Positions 43,861 to 52,646 of a DNA stretch of 64,000 nucleotides are shown piece after piece. The notes below the pieces were generated by a model. The model had not been told where the DNA came from. It saw nothing but the letters and a program-made list of their open reading frames with translations, and searched no databases. Source of the DNA: Silvimonas soli (lineage in GTDB: Bacteria; Pseudomonadota; Gammaproteobacteria; Burkholderiales; Chitinibacteraceae); assembly GCF_030035605.1 (NCBI RefSeq), contig NZ_CP106736.1:248001-312000 (forward strand), written 5' to 3'. How positions within the stretch are numbered: position 1 is the stretch's first letter; each line of letters starts with the position of its first letter. A program made the position numbers and the translations under genes.

Positions 43861-44439
43861 TCAGGGCTTGATCGCGGCGTAGACACAGGTATCGCACAGC
43901 TCTCCCGTCGGCGTGATCCGTTCATTGCGCATAACACCTTCCAGCGTCATGCCAATTCGTTCGCAGACACGGCGGCTGGGCAAATTGGCTGCGTCACAAA
44001 GCGCTTCGACCCGGCGTGCCCCCAAGGTCTCCCATGCCAGACCAAGCAGGGCTCGCGCGGCTTCGCTCACCAGACCCTGCCCTTGTTTGCTGCTGCGACA
44101 CCAGAAACCAAGCTCGAACTTGGGTACAGCCCAATCCAGGCGGTGCAATCCTGTCGCCAGTACCAGTTCGCCGGTTTCCCGATGCCAGGCCAGCATGGCT
44201 AAATCCTTGCGCGCAAGAAAGTCCGCATGGCGTTGTTGGCACCATTCTTCTGAGCTAGCCACAGACGGCTCGGCAACGGCCCAAGGTAAAGAAGCAGGAA
44301 ATTGGCGCAATGCGGTCAATGACTCGCAAACGGCGGCATAAACAGCGGTGCCGTCGCCTGCCATCGGTGGTCGCAAGATCAAGCGAGAGGTGATGATTTG
44401 TGTCGGGATATTCAGGGTAAACGGATCGAGTTTCGGCAT
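43861..44439 (-). CDS. RimJ/RimL-type GNAT N-acetyltransferase
   Basis: A 192-residue acetyltransferase of the ribosomal-protein/antibiotic type (MPKLDPFTLNIPTQIITSRLILRPP). It shows ELGFWCRSSKQGQGLVSEAARALLGLA, where the loop KQGQGL matches the acetyl-CoA site, and ends with the usual EALCDAANLPSRRVCERIGMTLEG. Proteins like this acetylate an N-terminal amine or small amine. It is alone, convergent with tgpA, and has no terminator of its own that I can see. Confidence 0.9.
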   Translation of the reverse strand: MPKLDPFTLNIPTQIITSRLILRPPMAGDGTAVYAAVCESLTALRQFPASLPWAVAEPSVASSEEWCQQRHADFLARKDLAMLAWHRETGELVLATGLHRLDWAVPKFELGFWCRSSKQGQGLVSEAARALLGLAWETLGARRVEALCDAANLPSRRVCERIGMTLEGVMRNERITPTGELCDTCVYAAIKP

Positions 44440-44662
44440 TGGCTGGTCGATTCAGGCTCAGTCGTAGAAAATCTTAATGGCTGCCCACTTTAGCATTAAC
44501 CAAATACCGCAATCTTCAGGCAAAGCATCATCCCGCGAAGGCGCCCCACTCAACAGCAACCCTGCCCGCTGCTATGATGTTCGGCTTGCCTGACGCGTGC
44601 CGAGCTAATCCCACTGGTATGCGCACCGTTTTCACACAGCTACAGACAAAGGACGTCATTTC

Positions 44663-45781
44663 ATGCCCCTTTTTGACAAAGAACCCGAGCACCGCCATGA
44701 CCAGGTTGCCCGAACCGGGGTTTTGTTGATCAATCTGGGCACGCCTGACGCTGCCACCACCTCTGCCGTGCGACGCTACCTCAAGCAGTTTTTATCTGAC
44801 CCTCGGGTGGTCGAAATTCCAAGACTGGTATGGCAAATCATTCTGCGACTGTTTGTGCTGACCACCCGCCCCGGCAAATCGGCAGCGAAATATGCGCTGA
44901 TCTGGAACCGGGACGGCTCGCCCTTGCTGGTATGGAGCCAGAAACAAGCCCGCTTGCTGAAAGGTTATCTGGGAGAGCGCTATGCGCAACGTGGACAAGA
45001 AGGCCCGGTTATCGCTTTGGGCATGCGTTATGGCAATCCATCTATTGCCAAGGCGATGGATGAATTAAGAACCGCGGGTTGCGAACGAATCCTGGTCTTG
45101 CCGCTCTATCCACAATACGCCGCCAGTACCACCGCCAGCGCTTATGACGCTGTGTTCAAGCAAATGGCGCGTTATCGCAATCCGCCTGAATTGCGACTGG
45201 TAAAGTCATATCACGCATATCCTGGATATATCGCAGCGCTGGCAGCACGGGTAAGGCAAAGCTGGAATGAACAAGGGCGCAGCGAGCACCTGGTACTCAG
45301 TTTTCACGGTCTGCCACGTTATACGCTCGATAAAGGCGACCCTTATTACTGTCATTGCCAGAAAACAGCGCGGTTGCTGGCTCGCGAATTGCAGCTTGAG
45401 GAAAGCGAATACACTGTGGCGTTTCAGTCCCGTTTTGGCCGTACTCGCTGGCTGGAGCCATATACCAGCGTGGTGCTGACCCAATTGGCCAAAGGTGGCG
45501 TGAAATCGGTTGACGTGTTTTGCCCTGGATTTGTGGCCGACTGCCTGGAGACGCTCGAAGAAATCGCCATGGAAGGCAAACAAACCTTCCTCGCGGCGGG
45601 TGGAAAAACGCTGAATCACATTCCTTGCTTGAACGATAACCCGACCTGGATCGCTGCGTTAGCTGACTTTTCGTCGCTGCAACTTACAGCGTGGACGGAC
45701 GGTACCCTGAATAGCGAGACCCCGCTGGAAGCCGCGAAAATAGCCAATCTACGTGCACAAAAAATGGGCGCGAAACAATAA
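44663..45781 (+). CDS. hemH: Ferrochelatase
   Basis: A 372-residue ferrochelatase that inserts iron into protoporphyrin IX, the last step of heme synthesis. The active-site histidine is in LVLSFHGLPRYTL and the glutamate region in CPGFVADCLETLEEI. The family start GVLLINLGTPDAAT and the porphyrin-lining YPQYAASTTAS are present. AAAGGA precedes the ATG at about 11 bases. With hemN at 6584 this is the second heme gene of the window. The next gene (a receiver) starts 82 bases later, so it could be on the same transcript. Confidence 0.97.
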   Translation: MPLFDKEPEHRHDQVARTGVLLINLGTPDAATTSAVRRYLKQFLSDPRVVEIPRLVWQIILRLFVLTTRPGKSAAKYALIWNRDGSPLLVWSQKQARLLKGYLGERYAQRGQEGPVIALGMRYGNPSIAKAMDELRTAGCERILVLPLYPQYAASTTASAYDAVFKQMARYRNPPELRLVKSYHAYPGYIAALAARVRQSWNEQGRSEHLVLSFHGLPRYTLDKGDPYYCHCQKTARLLARELQLEESEYTVAFQSRFGRTRWLEPYTSVVLTQLAKGGVKSVDVFCPGFVADCLETLEEIAMEGKQTFLAAGGKTLNHIPCLNDNPTWIAALADFSSLQLTAWTDGTLNSETPLEAAKIANLRAQKMGAKQ

Positions 45782-45863
45782 TGAAAAAAATACCTTGGGC
45801 AATTTGCCAATACCAGTTACACTCAACGGTAAGCTTAATCTTACAACTCGAAGGAATCCTCCT

Positions 45864-46559
45864 ATGAGCACTCGGCTCTTTCTCGCCGAAGACGATCTCA
45901 TTCTTGCGGATGCTCTGAAAACCAGTTTGTCACAAGCCGACTTCCAAGTTGACTGTGTCAACGACGGCTCCCTGGCACTGCAGATTCTTCTTCACAATGA
46001 TTACGATGTAGTGGTTCTGGATATCGGTCTGCCCAACATGGACGGCCTGACAGTGCTTCGTAACATTCGTCAGCACAAACCATCCCTGCCTATTCTTATC
46101 CTGACCGCCCTTGACGGTCTGGAAGACCGCGTTGCCGGTCTGGATGCGGGCGCTGATGATTATCTGGCTAAACCTTTCGAATTCGCCGAACTGGAAGCAC
46201 GTCTGCGCGCTCTGTTGCGCCGCAGCCAGATTCTGCCGCAGTCGGTTCAGCAATTGGGCAATCTGCGTCTGGATCGCGCCGGTCAACGCGCATGGTGTAA
46301 CGACACTCCTCTCGATCTGTCCGCTCGTGAACTGACCGTACTGGAAATCCTGATGTCGAATATCGACCGCGTGGTGACCAAAGAGCAGATCGTGTCCGAA
46401 CTGGGCTCTGATAATGCTGAAGTTGGTCTGAACGCGATTGAAGTTTACGTACACCGTCTGCGCAAAAAGCTGGAACCTTGTGGCGTGGTAATCCGGACTA
46501 TCCGTGGTCTGGGTTATTTGCTGGAAAAGCAGCAACCTCACGCTGTCGATGCAGGCTAA
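45864..46559 (+). CDS. OmpR/PhoB-family response regulator (TctD/QseB-like)
   Basis: A 231-residue response regulator. The receiver carries the acid pair (LFLAEDDLILAD), the phospho-Asp in VVLDIGLPNMDG and the lysine in DYLAKPFEFAEL; the C-terminal winged helix reads LDLSARELTVLEILM and EVYVHRLRKKLEP. I chose ATG at 45864 (MSTRLFLAEDD). It overlaps the sensor kinase gene by 11 bases, so they are a cognate pair. By similarity of the pair to TctD/TctE and QseB/QseC the signal could be a tricarboxylate, metal or envelope cue; the sequence does not say which. Confidence 0.94.
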   Translation: MSTRLFLAEDDLILADALKTSLSQADFQVDCVNDGSLALQILLHNDYDVVVLDIGLPNMDGLTVLRNIRQHKPSLPILILTALDGLEDRVAGLDAGADDYLAKPFEFAELEARLRALLRRSQILPQSVQQLGNLRLDRAGQRAWCNDTPLDLSARELTVLEILMSNIDRVVTKEQIVSELGSDNAEVGLNAIEVYVHRLRKKLEPCGVVIRTIRGLGYLLEKQQPHAVDAG

Positions 46560-47961
46560 GTACTCCCTCAAACGCCAGCTTTTACTCTGGCTTTTGATTC
46601 CCCAGCTGGTTCTATGGCTAGCTGGGGCACTTCTCAGTTTCCAGGTTGCCAATCACTTTGCCAATGAATTGATTGACAACAGCCTCTTGCAAATTGCCAG
46701 AGGGCTTTCCCGCCAGATCCGTACGCAAAGTGACGGTCAGGTTGGCGCAGATTTCCCCCAAGCCACCCATTTTCTGCTGGACGACTCGCAAGACGAGCCG
46801 TTGCTGTATTCGGTAGAAACGTCCAGCGGCCAGAAAATCCTCAGTAATTTCGATTTCCCGGCACATACCGACACGCTACCTCCCGTTGCCGAGCAACCGG
46901 TTTTTCATAACCTGGTCAAGCTACCCAATCCCGTGCGTATGGTTTCGGTGTATTACCCGCTGGGTAATGATGCCAAAGGACAAACCCGCTGGCTGCATGT
47001 GCAGGCCGCCAAAAGCCTGGCCCGCCGCAATCATCTCTCTCGCCAGATCATGCTGACCATCGCACTGCCCTTGGGCGGACTGCTGATCGTAATGAGTTTT
47101 CTGGTCTGGCTGGGTATCAATCGTGGCTTGCAGCCTTTGAATGGCTTGCAACGACTGGTGGAAAATCGCAACCCACAGGATCAAGCACCCTTTGAGTTGA
47201 GCCACGCGCCGCAAGAATTGCACGCCCTGGCCAAAGCGCTGACCCAATTACTTTCGACTACTCAACAAAGCGTTGCCCGCCAACGCCGCTTTATTGCCGA
47301 TGCCGCGCACCAGTTGCGCACGCCTCTGGCTGGCCTTAAATCGCAAACCGAACTGGCCATGCGTGAGACTGAACCCGAGCAACTGCGCGCTCGTTTGAAT
47401 ATGGTGCACACCAGCGCCACTCGCAGCATCCATCTGGTGAATCAATTGCTGACGCTGGCACGTTCGGAACCAGGCACCCAAAACGGCATGCCCCGCGTCA
47501 AGGTTGATCTGGCCCGGCTGATTCGCGATCTCACTGCCGAATCCGTACCACGCGCCTTGGCGGCAGGTATGGATCTGGGATGCGACACAGCACTGAATGA
47601 AGCGGTGATTGAGGGTAACTCAGCGCTATTACGCGAGCTATTTGTAAACCTGGTCGAGAACGCCATCAAGTACATCCCACGCGGCGGCAATATCACGGTG
47701 CGGCTCAGCGAAGATACCTCGCGCTACATTGTCGAAGTTGAGGACAATGGCTCCGGCATTCCGGACGATGACAAACCTCGGGTGTTTGAGCGCTTTTACC
47801 GACGAGAACAAACCGGTAACGGCTGCGGCCTGGGGATGGCTATCGTCAAGGAAATTGCCGAACGCCACGGTGGGACGGTAGATCTGCTCGACGCCCTGCC
47901 ACATGGGCTGATCGTACGGGTGGAACTCCCCAAAGAACAACCACTGCCGCCCGCCCACTAA
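46549..47961 (+). CDS. TctE/QseC-like sensor histidine kinase
   Basis: A 470-residue inner-membrane kinase. Two membrane helices (about residues 9-33 and 166-186) enclose a periplasmic 2CSK_N sensor domain. The phospho-histidine is in FIADAAHQLRTPLAGLKSQ, and the ATP domain shows the N box (ELFVNLVENAIKYIPRG), DNGSGIPDDD and GCGLGMAIVKEIAERHGG. ATG at 46549 gives a positively charged start (MQAKYSLKRQLLLWLL). It overlaps the response-regulator gene and is the end of that operon; the gspK gene converges from the other side with 21 bases between. Confidence 0.94.
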   Translation: MQAKYSLKRQLLLWLLIPQLVLWLAGALLSFQVANHFANELIDNSLLQIARGLSRQIRTQSDGQVGADFPQATHFLLDDSQDEPLLYSVETSSGQKILSNFDFPAHTDTLPPVAEQPVFHNLVKLPNPVRMVSVYYPLGNDAKGQTRWLHVQAAKSLARRNHLSRQIMLTIALPLGGLLIVMSFLVWLGINRGLQPLNGLQRLVENRNPQDQAPFELSHAPQELHALAKALTQLLSTTQQSVARQRRFIADAAHQLRTPLAGLKSQTELAMRETEPEQLRARLNMVHTSATRSIHLVNQLLTLARSEPGTQNGMPRVKVDLARLIRDLTAESVPRALAAGMDLGCDTALNEAVIEGNSALLRELFVNLVENAIKYIPRGGNITVRLSEDTSRYIVEVEDNGSGIPDDDKPRVFERFYRREQTGNGCGLGMAIVKEIAERHGGTVDLLDALPHGLIVRVELPKEQPLPPAH

Positions 47962-47982
47962 CCGCGTAGCCACGTCGGTCGG

Positions 47983-48948
47983 TTATTCACGCCTGAACCA
48001 GACAATGCGCGGGATATCGCTGGTTTTGCGTTCCAGCAAAGCGGCATAGCGCAAAGTCACCCGCCCGAAATGCGCATCCACCTCATTGATGAAATACTGA
48101 CTTTGCACCGACAGCGCAGCGCTGATAACGCCCGCTTTGGCTGTATCGGGCAATGCTTTGGTAAATTGGCTGATATCCGCGAAATAAGACCCGGCCCGTT
48201 TGGCGACTACAGCTTGTGCGTCGGTCACGGACAGACCCGGCACAACCGCCGCCAGCACCTCGGCCTCAGCAAAATTAACGTTCACCGGCGTTACAGCGGG
48301 CAGCACCGTCACAAACGGCGTAATGGTGTTGATGACCTCGGGCGTAAATCCTTTCACACGGGTCAGCGAGCCCATATCGGTCAGCCGCTGATTGGCCGCC
48401 CGATATGGCGGACTGGCCTGCAGATATTCATTGTCTTCCGCCCCGCCGGGGCTGCGGGTATCGCTATCCGCATCCTCCCAATCGGCCAGTGCATTGACTA
48501 GATCCGGCGACAAGGACAACTCCGTGAACAGGCGCTTGCAGGCGGCAATTTCCGCATCATTGGCCTGACCATTGTCGGAAACCAGGTTATTCAGATTGTA
48601 GCGGCCGTTCTGTTCCAGCACGCGCCCGCCCACTCGACCGTTTTCCACTGGAATAGCCGGAATGGGGATATTCCATGGCTCCAGCATATGGTCGACCTGA
48701 TTGTTGCGGAAATCATCTTTCAGTGTCAGCCGCGCCAGGTTCACCGAAGCACGCACAACACCCATAGCCTCGGCTTGATCGAATTGATTTTCGAGTTGCC
48801 GAAACCATAAACCCTGACGCCAGGCGATCCATGCCGCCAATGCAGCAACCAGAGCCGCGAGTGCTACGGCAGTCAGAATGGCAATGCCACGTTGCCGCGT
48901 GGGCGAGTGAACTGCCGTTTTGGACCGGATTCTTGAGGAGGTTCTCAT
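47983..48948 (-). CDS. gspK: Type II secretion minor pseudopilin GspK
   Basis: A 321-residue GspK, the tip protein of the type II secretion pseudopilus. The N-terminus holds a prepilin cleavage site RQRGIAILTAVALAALVAAL, which as in other GspK proteins lacks the Glu at position +5. The large globular region contains the ADWEDADSDT and NGRYNLNNLV stretches typical of the family. The start at 48948 overlaps the gspJ stop (ATGA). It is the last gene of the gsp segment here; gspL, M, D and E do not follow, because the next gene belongs to a two-component system on the other strand. Confidence 0.94.
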   Translation of the reverse strand: MRTSSRIRSKTAVHSPTRQRGIAILTAVALAALVAALAAWIAWRQGLWFRQLENQFDQAEAMGVVRASVNLARLTLKDDFRNNQVDHMLEPWNIPIPAIPVENGRVGGRVLEQNGRYNLNNLVSDNGQANDAEIAACKRLFTELSLSPDLVNALADWEDADSDTRSPGGAEDNEYLQASPPYRAANQRLTDMGSLTRVKGFTPEVINTITPFVTVLPAVTPVNVNFAEAEVLAAVVPGLSVTDAQAVVAKRAGSYFADISQFTKALPDTAKAGVISAALSVQSQYFINEVDAHFGRVTLRYAALLERKTSDIPRIVWFRRE

Positions 48949-49532
48949 GGCAATGCGTAGATCCGCTGAATCGAGCCTTGCCCTTCTTGTTGCATCACCA
49001 CCTTGATCGCACGCGGCAAGACATCGGTACCGCCGACGACGGGCCAGGTCGCTTGCCACTGCAAGGAACTATCCATAAAACTCACTTCAAAGCGCTGGAC
49101 CCGATCCAGCATGACATGAACCTGCGGCTGACTGCGGGGCGCCAGATCGAGACTGTCCCATTGCAGCATTTCCAGGCGACCCTCTTTGAGCCGATATGCG
49201 ACATGAAAGGGCTCGCGGTCGCGGTTCATGCGTACTAATTGCAATTGGGGCCAGTCAGGATTGTTAGGCTGGGCATTGCCTTCCAGCGCCGGTTGGGTCA
49301 GCCCTGAGCTATCGCGCCAACTACGGTTGGCGGCCTGGGTGACATCATCATCAAACCGCCCCAGCACCAGACTAAGTTCACGCCAGCGCGTGGTTTCTGC
49401 ATCCAGCCGGATTTTGGTGTCCACCATGGTCGACAAACCACGGAAGGCAATCAGCGACATGACCGCGAAAATGGCCATGGCAATGAGGATTTCCAACAAG
49501 GTAAAGCCGCGCTTGGTCCTAGATGCGTGCAA
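48945..49532 (-). CDS. gspJ: Type II secretion minor pseudopilin GspJ
   Basis: A 195-residue GspJ with a class III signal: cleavage in KRG-FTLLEILIAMAIFAVMSL (Glu at +5). The rest matches GspJ (RDREPFHVAYRLKEGRL, then FEVSFMDSSLQWQATW). With GspI, K and H it forms the pseudopilus tip. It overlaps gspI upstream by 14 bases and gspK downstream by four, so translation is coupled throughout. Confidence 0.94.
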   Translation of the reverse strand: MHASRTKRGFTLLEILIAMAIFAVMSLIAFRGLSTMVDTKIRLDAETTRWRELSLVLGRFDDDVTQAANRSWRDSSGLTQPALEGNAQPNNPDWPQLQLVRMNRDREPFHVAYRLKEGRLEMLQWDSLDLAPRSQPQVHVMLDRVQRFEVSFMDSSLQWQATWPVVGGTDVLPRAIKVVMQQEGQGSIQRIYALP

Positions 49533-49899
49533 GGTAGCTCACCAGAGTTGCCGCGGCATGCTGCGGATCATTTTGCAGATAGACGCTGATTTCCACACGC
49601 CGGAACGAGCGATTAGGCGACGCGCCTACTTCAATACGCCAGTTGAACGCTTCGCCCGCCTGGTCTTCTGCACCGGATAACTGCCCGGTTTCCGGAAAAT
49701 CATGGCGCGCAGTCATTTCGTTCAGGCGATTCTGCGCCACCCACCCGGCCAGCATGCGTGTACGAAAATCAATGGCAGAATCGGTACTGAAACTGGTGGC
49801 CTTGAGTGCTGCGGTCAAGGCAATGGCCACGACCGCGAGTGCGACCATGACTTCGATCAGTGTAAAACCGCCAAGTCGGCGAAGACGGTGCTCAAGCAT
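49519..49899 (-). CDS. gspI: Type II secretion minor pseudopilin GspI
   Basis: A 126-residue GspI with the prepilin site RLGG-FTLIEVMVALAVVAIA and the family stretch WVAQNRLNEMTARHDFP. ATG at 49899 (MLEHRLRRLGGF) is chosen since it gives the normal short leader; the open frame continues 13 codons further. It overlaps gspH by eight bases at its start and gspJ at its end. Confidence 0.94.
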   Translation of the reverse strand: MLEHRLRRLGGFTLIEVMVALAVVAIALTAALKATSFSTDSAIDFRTRMLAGWVAQNRLNEMTARHDFPETGQLSGAEDQAGEAFNWRIEVGASPNRSFRRVEISVYLQNDPQHAAATLVSYLARI

Positions 49900-50389
49900 C
49901 GGGCTGCACCACATGCGCGTTAACCCGCCCCATGACATCGCCTTCCAGCATCCACTCGCTTTGGCCTAACGTCATTTCCACGGTAAACGGCTGATTCACG
50001 CCGGAAGCCTCGAACACAATGCGTTCGCCCAGCCGCAAATCGCGCAGATTGGCCGTTTGTTTGGTCACCCGCAAATTTTCGGGCAACTCGTAGGGTTTGA
50101 GCACTTCATGATTGGGAATGGCTTGCCAGTTGTTCTGATCGTCTTGCACCCAGAACTGGTAGCCATGACCATCGGTGGACCAGCCGATGGTGCGGCCACC
50201 CGCAATGGCTTCATCGCGGGCGTCTTCCAGCACGGCAGCCAGCCGCCGTGCTTCATGCTCAGACACTTGAGCATCAGACTGGCCCAGCTTGACGACGGCT
50301 AGCCCCAGAATGATGCCTATCAGCGCCAGCGCGACCAGAATCTCGATCAGAGTAAAACCGCGCTGTATGCGCCGGGCAAGCGTGTTCAT
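49892..50389 (-). CDS. gspH: Type II secretion minor pseudopilin GspH
   Basis: A 165-residue GspH with the prepilin site QRG-FTLIEILVALALIGIIL and the H-family regions ARRLAAVLEDARDEAIAGG and GWSTDGHGYQFWV. It begins 15 bases after gspG and overlaps gspI. As in other T2SS operons it follows the major pseudopilin. Nothing is missing. Confidence 0.94.
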   Translation of the reverse strand: MNTLARRIQRGFTLIEILVALALIGIILGLAVVKLGQSDAQVSEHEARRLAAVLEDARDEAIAGGRTIGWSTDGHGYQFWVQDDQNNWQAIPNHEVLKPYELPENLRVTKQTANLRDLRLGERIVFEASGVNQPFTVEMTLGQSEWMLEGDVMGRVNAHVVQPDA

Positions 50390-50404
50390 CGGTGAAATGG
50401 CTGC

Positions 50405-50869
50405 TTACTGCTGCCAGGAACCGATGTCGGCGTCGTAATTCTCGCCGCCAGCCTGACCGTCTGCGCCGTAGCTCATGACGTCAATCTCGCCATGCAGGCC
50501 TGGGTTGAGATAAATGTAATCGTTGCCCCACGGGTCTTTCGGCAGCTTTTCCAGGTAGCCACCGTTTTTCCAGTTGGCTGGTGCCGGGCTGGCCGTTGGC
50601 TTTTCAACCAGGGCTTTCAGGCCTTGTTCGGTAGTCGGATAGCGGCCGTTGTCCAGTTTGTAGAGTTTGAGTGCCTGTACGACTGAGCGAATATCCTGCT
50701 TGGCGGCGACCACGCGAGCGTCGTTTGGCCGATCCATGATCTTGGGAACAATCAACGCCCCAAGGATGGCCAGAATGGTAATCACCACCAGAATTTCAAT
50801 CAGGGTAAAGCCGCGCTGGGCGGCACCAGCCGCGCGACGGGATGCTGCTGCAAACATGGAGGACCTCAT
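50405..50869 (-). CDS. gspG: Type II secretion major pseudopilin GspG
   Basis: A 154-residue GspG, the main subunit of the pseudopilus. The cleavage site is AQRG-FTLIEILVVITILAI, followed by the family signature KLDNGRYPTTEQGLKALVE and the calcium-loop region DPWGNDYIYLNPG. The first ATG (50869) overlaps the gspF stop (ATGA); a second ATG four codons later (50857) has a slightly better upstream AGG, so the exact start is uncertain but does not matter for the mature protein. Confidence 0.95.
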   Translation of the reverse strand: MRSSMFAAASRRAAGAAQRGFTLIEILVVITILAILGALIVPKIMDRPNDARVVAAKQDIRSVVQALKLYKLDNGRYPTTEQGLKALVEKPTASPAPANWKNGGYLEKLPKDPWGNDYIYLNPGLHGEIDVMSYGADGQAGGENYDADIGSWQQ

Positions 50870-52068
50870 TTGACCAATTGGTTCATTTCGAAAACAGGAA
50901 GCAAAATTGCCAACACAATCAACAACACCACGATACCCATCGCCAGCACCATCATTGGTCCGAGCAAGCTGGTAAAGGTAGCCACGCGGTTTTCCAGTTC
51001 CTGACTTTGCTGTGCGGCGGCTTTGTCCAGCATGTATTCCAGCCGGCCCGTGGCTTCGCCGCTGGCGATCAGGTGAATCAATACGGGAGGGAACAACTTG
51101 CTCGGTGCCAGGGAACGCGATAACGGTACGCCTTCACGTACCTGGCGAGCAGATTCTTGCACCGCCTCACGCAACGGTAGGTTGCTGATAACGCCCACCG
51201 CGGCCTGCAATGCCTTCAAAAGCGGTACACCACTGCCCACCAGAATCGCCAGGGTGGATGCCAACCGGGCCGTATTGCCTGCCCGCACAAAGCGGCCAAA
51301 TAGCGGCACCCGCAAACACCATGCATCAAACTTGCGTCGTATGGCTTCTTGTTTGAGCGCCTGCCAGCTGCCGACACCAGCAGCAATCAGCAACAACAAG
51401 ATCAACCAGCCCCATTGGCGCACTGCGGCAGAGGCCCACAGCATGGCGCGGGTCAGGAACGGCAGTTCGGTTTTGGCGCTCTGAAACACGGTCACCATCT
51501 GCGGCACAACCCAGGTCAGCAGCCCGACAATCACCAGCACCGACACGGCCATTACCACCGCTGGATAGACAAACGCCAACGCCACTTTGGAAGCCAGCGC
51601 TGCACGCGATTCCAGATAATCAGCCAGCCGTTGCATGACCGTTGCCGCCCGGCCAGATTCTTCGCCAGCGGCTACGATGGTGCGATACAACTCGGGAAAA
51701 GCTTTGCCCTGCCGAGCCAGCGCTTGCGACAAGGATGAACCGGCCAGAATCTCGCTGCGCAAGGCGCCAGCCAGTTGTTTCTCGCGCTCGTCTTCGCTTT
51801 GTTCGATCAGCACTGCCAAGGCTTGTTCGATGGTGAGACTGGCATCCAGCAACGTAGCAAATTGCCGCGTCCACACCGAAAGCCGCTGCCCACCCAAACC
51901 ACGGCTGCGCCCCAGACTGGTGGTGCCGGTGGCAATTTCACCTATTTCGCTGACCCACAAGCCTTGGTCGCGCAGTAAAGTGCGGGCGTGTCGTTGCGTG
52001 TCGGCTTCAATCATGCCGCGCTTGTTTTCGCCATCCTGGCTAGTCGCTACATAGCGAAAAGCGGTCAC
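50866..52068 (-). CDS. gspF: Type II secretion inner-membrane protein GspF
   Basis: A 400-residue polytopic platform protein with two repeated GspF domains (about 65-190 and 270-390) and three membrane helices. The start MTAFRYVATSQDGENKRG and the GSSLSQALARQGKAFPELY and GVPLSRSLAPSKLFPPVL motifs are typical. It begins with GTG overlapping the stop of the YIP1-like gene by four bases, and it ends overlapping gspG. The partner ATPase GspE, which usually precedes gspF, is not next to it. Confidence 0.94.
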   Translation of the reverse strand: MTAFRYVATSQDGENKRGMIEADTQRHARTLLRDQGLWVSEIGEIATGTTSLGRSRGLGGQRLSVWTRQFATLLDASLTIEQALAVLIEQSEDEREKQLAGALRSEILAGSSLSQALARQGKAFPELYRTIVAAGEESGRAATVMQRLADYLESRAALASKVALAFVYPAVVMAVSVLVIVGLLTWVVPQMVTVFQSAKTELPFLTRAMLWASAAVRQWGWLILLLLIAAGVGSWQALKQEAIRRKFDAWCLRVPLFGRFVRAGNTARLASTLAILVGSGVPLLKALQAAVGVISNLPLREAVQESARQVREGVPLSRSLAPSKLFPPVLIHLIASGEATGRLEYMLDKAAAQQSQELENRVATFTSLLGPMMVLAMGIVVLLIVLAILLPVFEMNQLVK

Positions 52069-52637
52069 AGATCAGTCTCCTCGGCCGGTGGACTCGGCGA
52101 AGTTGTTGTGTCGGTAGCAATCCAGCCGAATTCATTGGCCAGAGTCATGGCACCGCCTACCAGCAGCAGCGCCACAGGAATAAAAGACAAAACCGCAATC
52201 ACCACACTCGTGAGCTTTTGCCCGGTTGCGCCCATAACCGCGCGGATCATGACCACCACGCCGTAGATACCGACTGCCATCAGCCCCAGGCTGCCCACCG
52301 GATCGGGCATGGCAGCAAACACGGGCACCAGCAATTGCGGAGTGGAACTCAACACCACCAGTGGAAACAAACTACCCTCAACCGGTTTCTTGTCGATCAC
52401 CTTGAACCAGAGCATCAGCCACAAAGCGGTGAGTATGGCTTCCAGCCAGTTCACCACAATGAAGAATCCCAGCCTTATCGGCCACGCTGCCAGAAAGTCA
52501 TCGTTAGCCCACGCGCCCGCCACCCCAATCAAGGTGAGCCAGAGCGCAGGCAACCACACCGGATAACTGTATTCCGGCAGGGTTTTGCTTCGCAGCAGGG
52601 AGACATCGAGCGCGTCGCGCAAGAAACGAGGGATCAC
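52065..52637 (-). CDS. YIP1-like membrane protein upstream of gspF
   Basis: A 190-residue membrane protein with four or five hydrophobic segments (starting at about residues 26, 50, 95, 115 and 145) and an acidic Pro/Thr tail (TTTSPSPPAEETDL). The helix pattern and the FFIVVNWLEAILTALWLMLW segment resemble the bacterial YIP1 family. The function is unknown. Its stop overlaps the gspF start (GTGA), so it is translated with the secretion genes, an unusual partner for a T2SS operon. It begins just after purU. Confidence 0.7.
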   Translation of the reverse strand: MIPRFLRDALDVSLLRSKTLPEYSYPVWLPALWLTLIGVAGAWANDDFLAAWPIRLGFFIVVNWLEAILTALWLMLWFKVIDKKPVEGSLFPLVVLSSTPQLLVPVFAAMPDPVGSLGLMAVGIYGVVVMIRAVMGATGQKLTSVVIAVLSFIPVALLLVGGAMTLANEFGWIATDTTTSPSPPAEETDL

Positions 52638-52646
52638 TGCGTGGGC

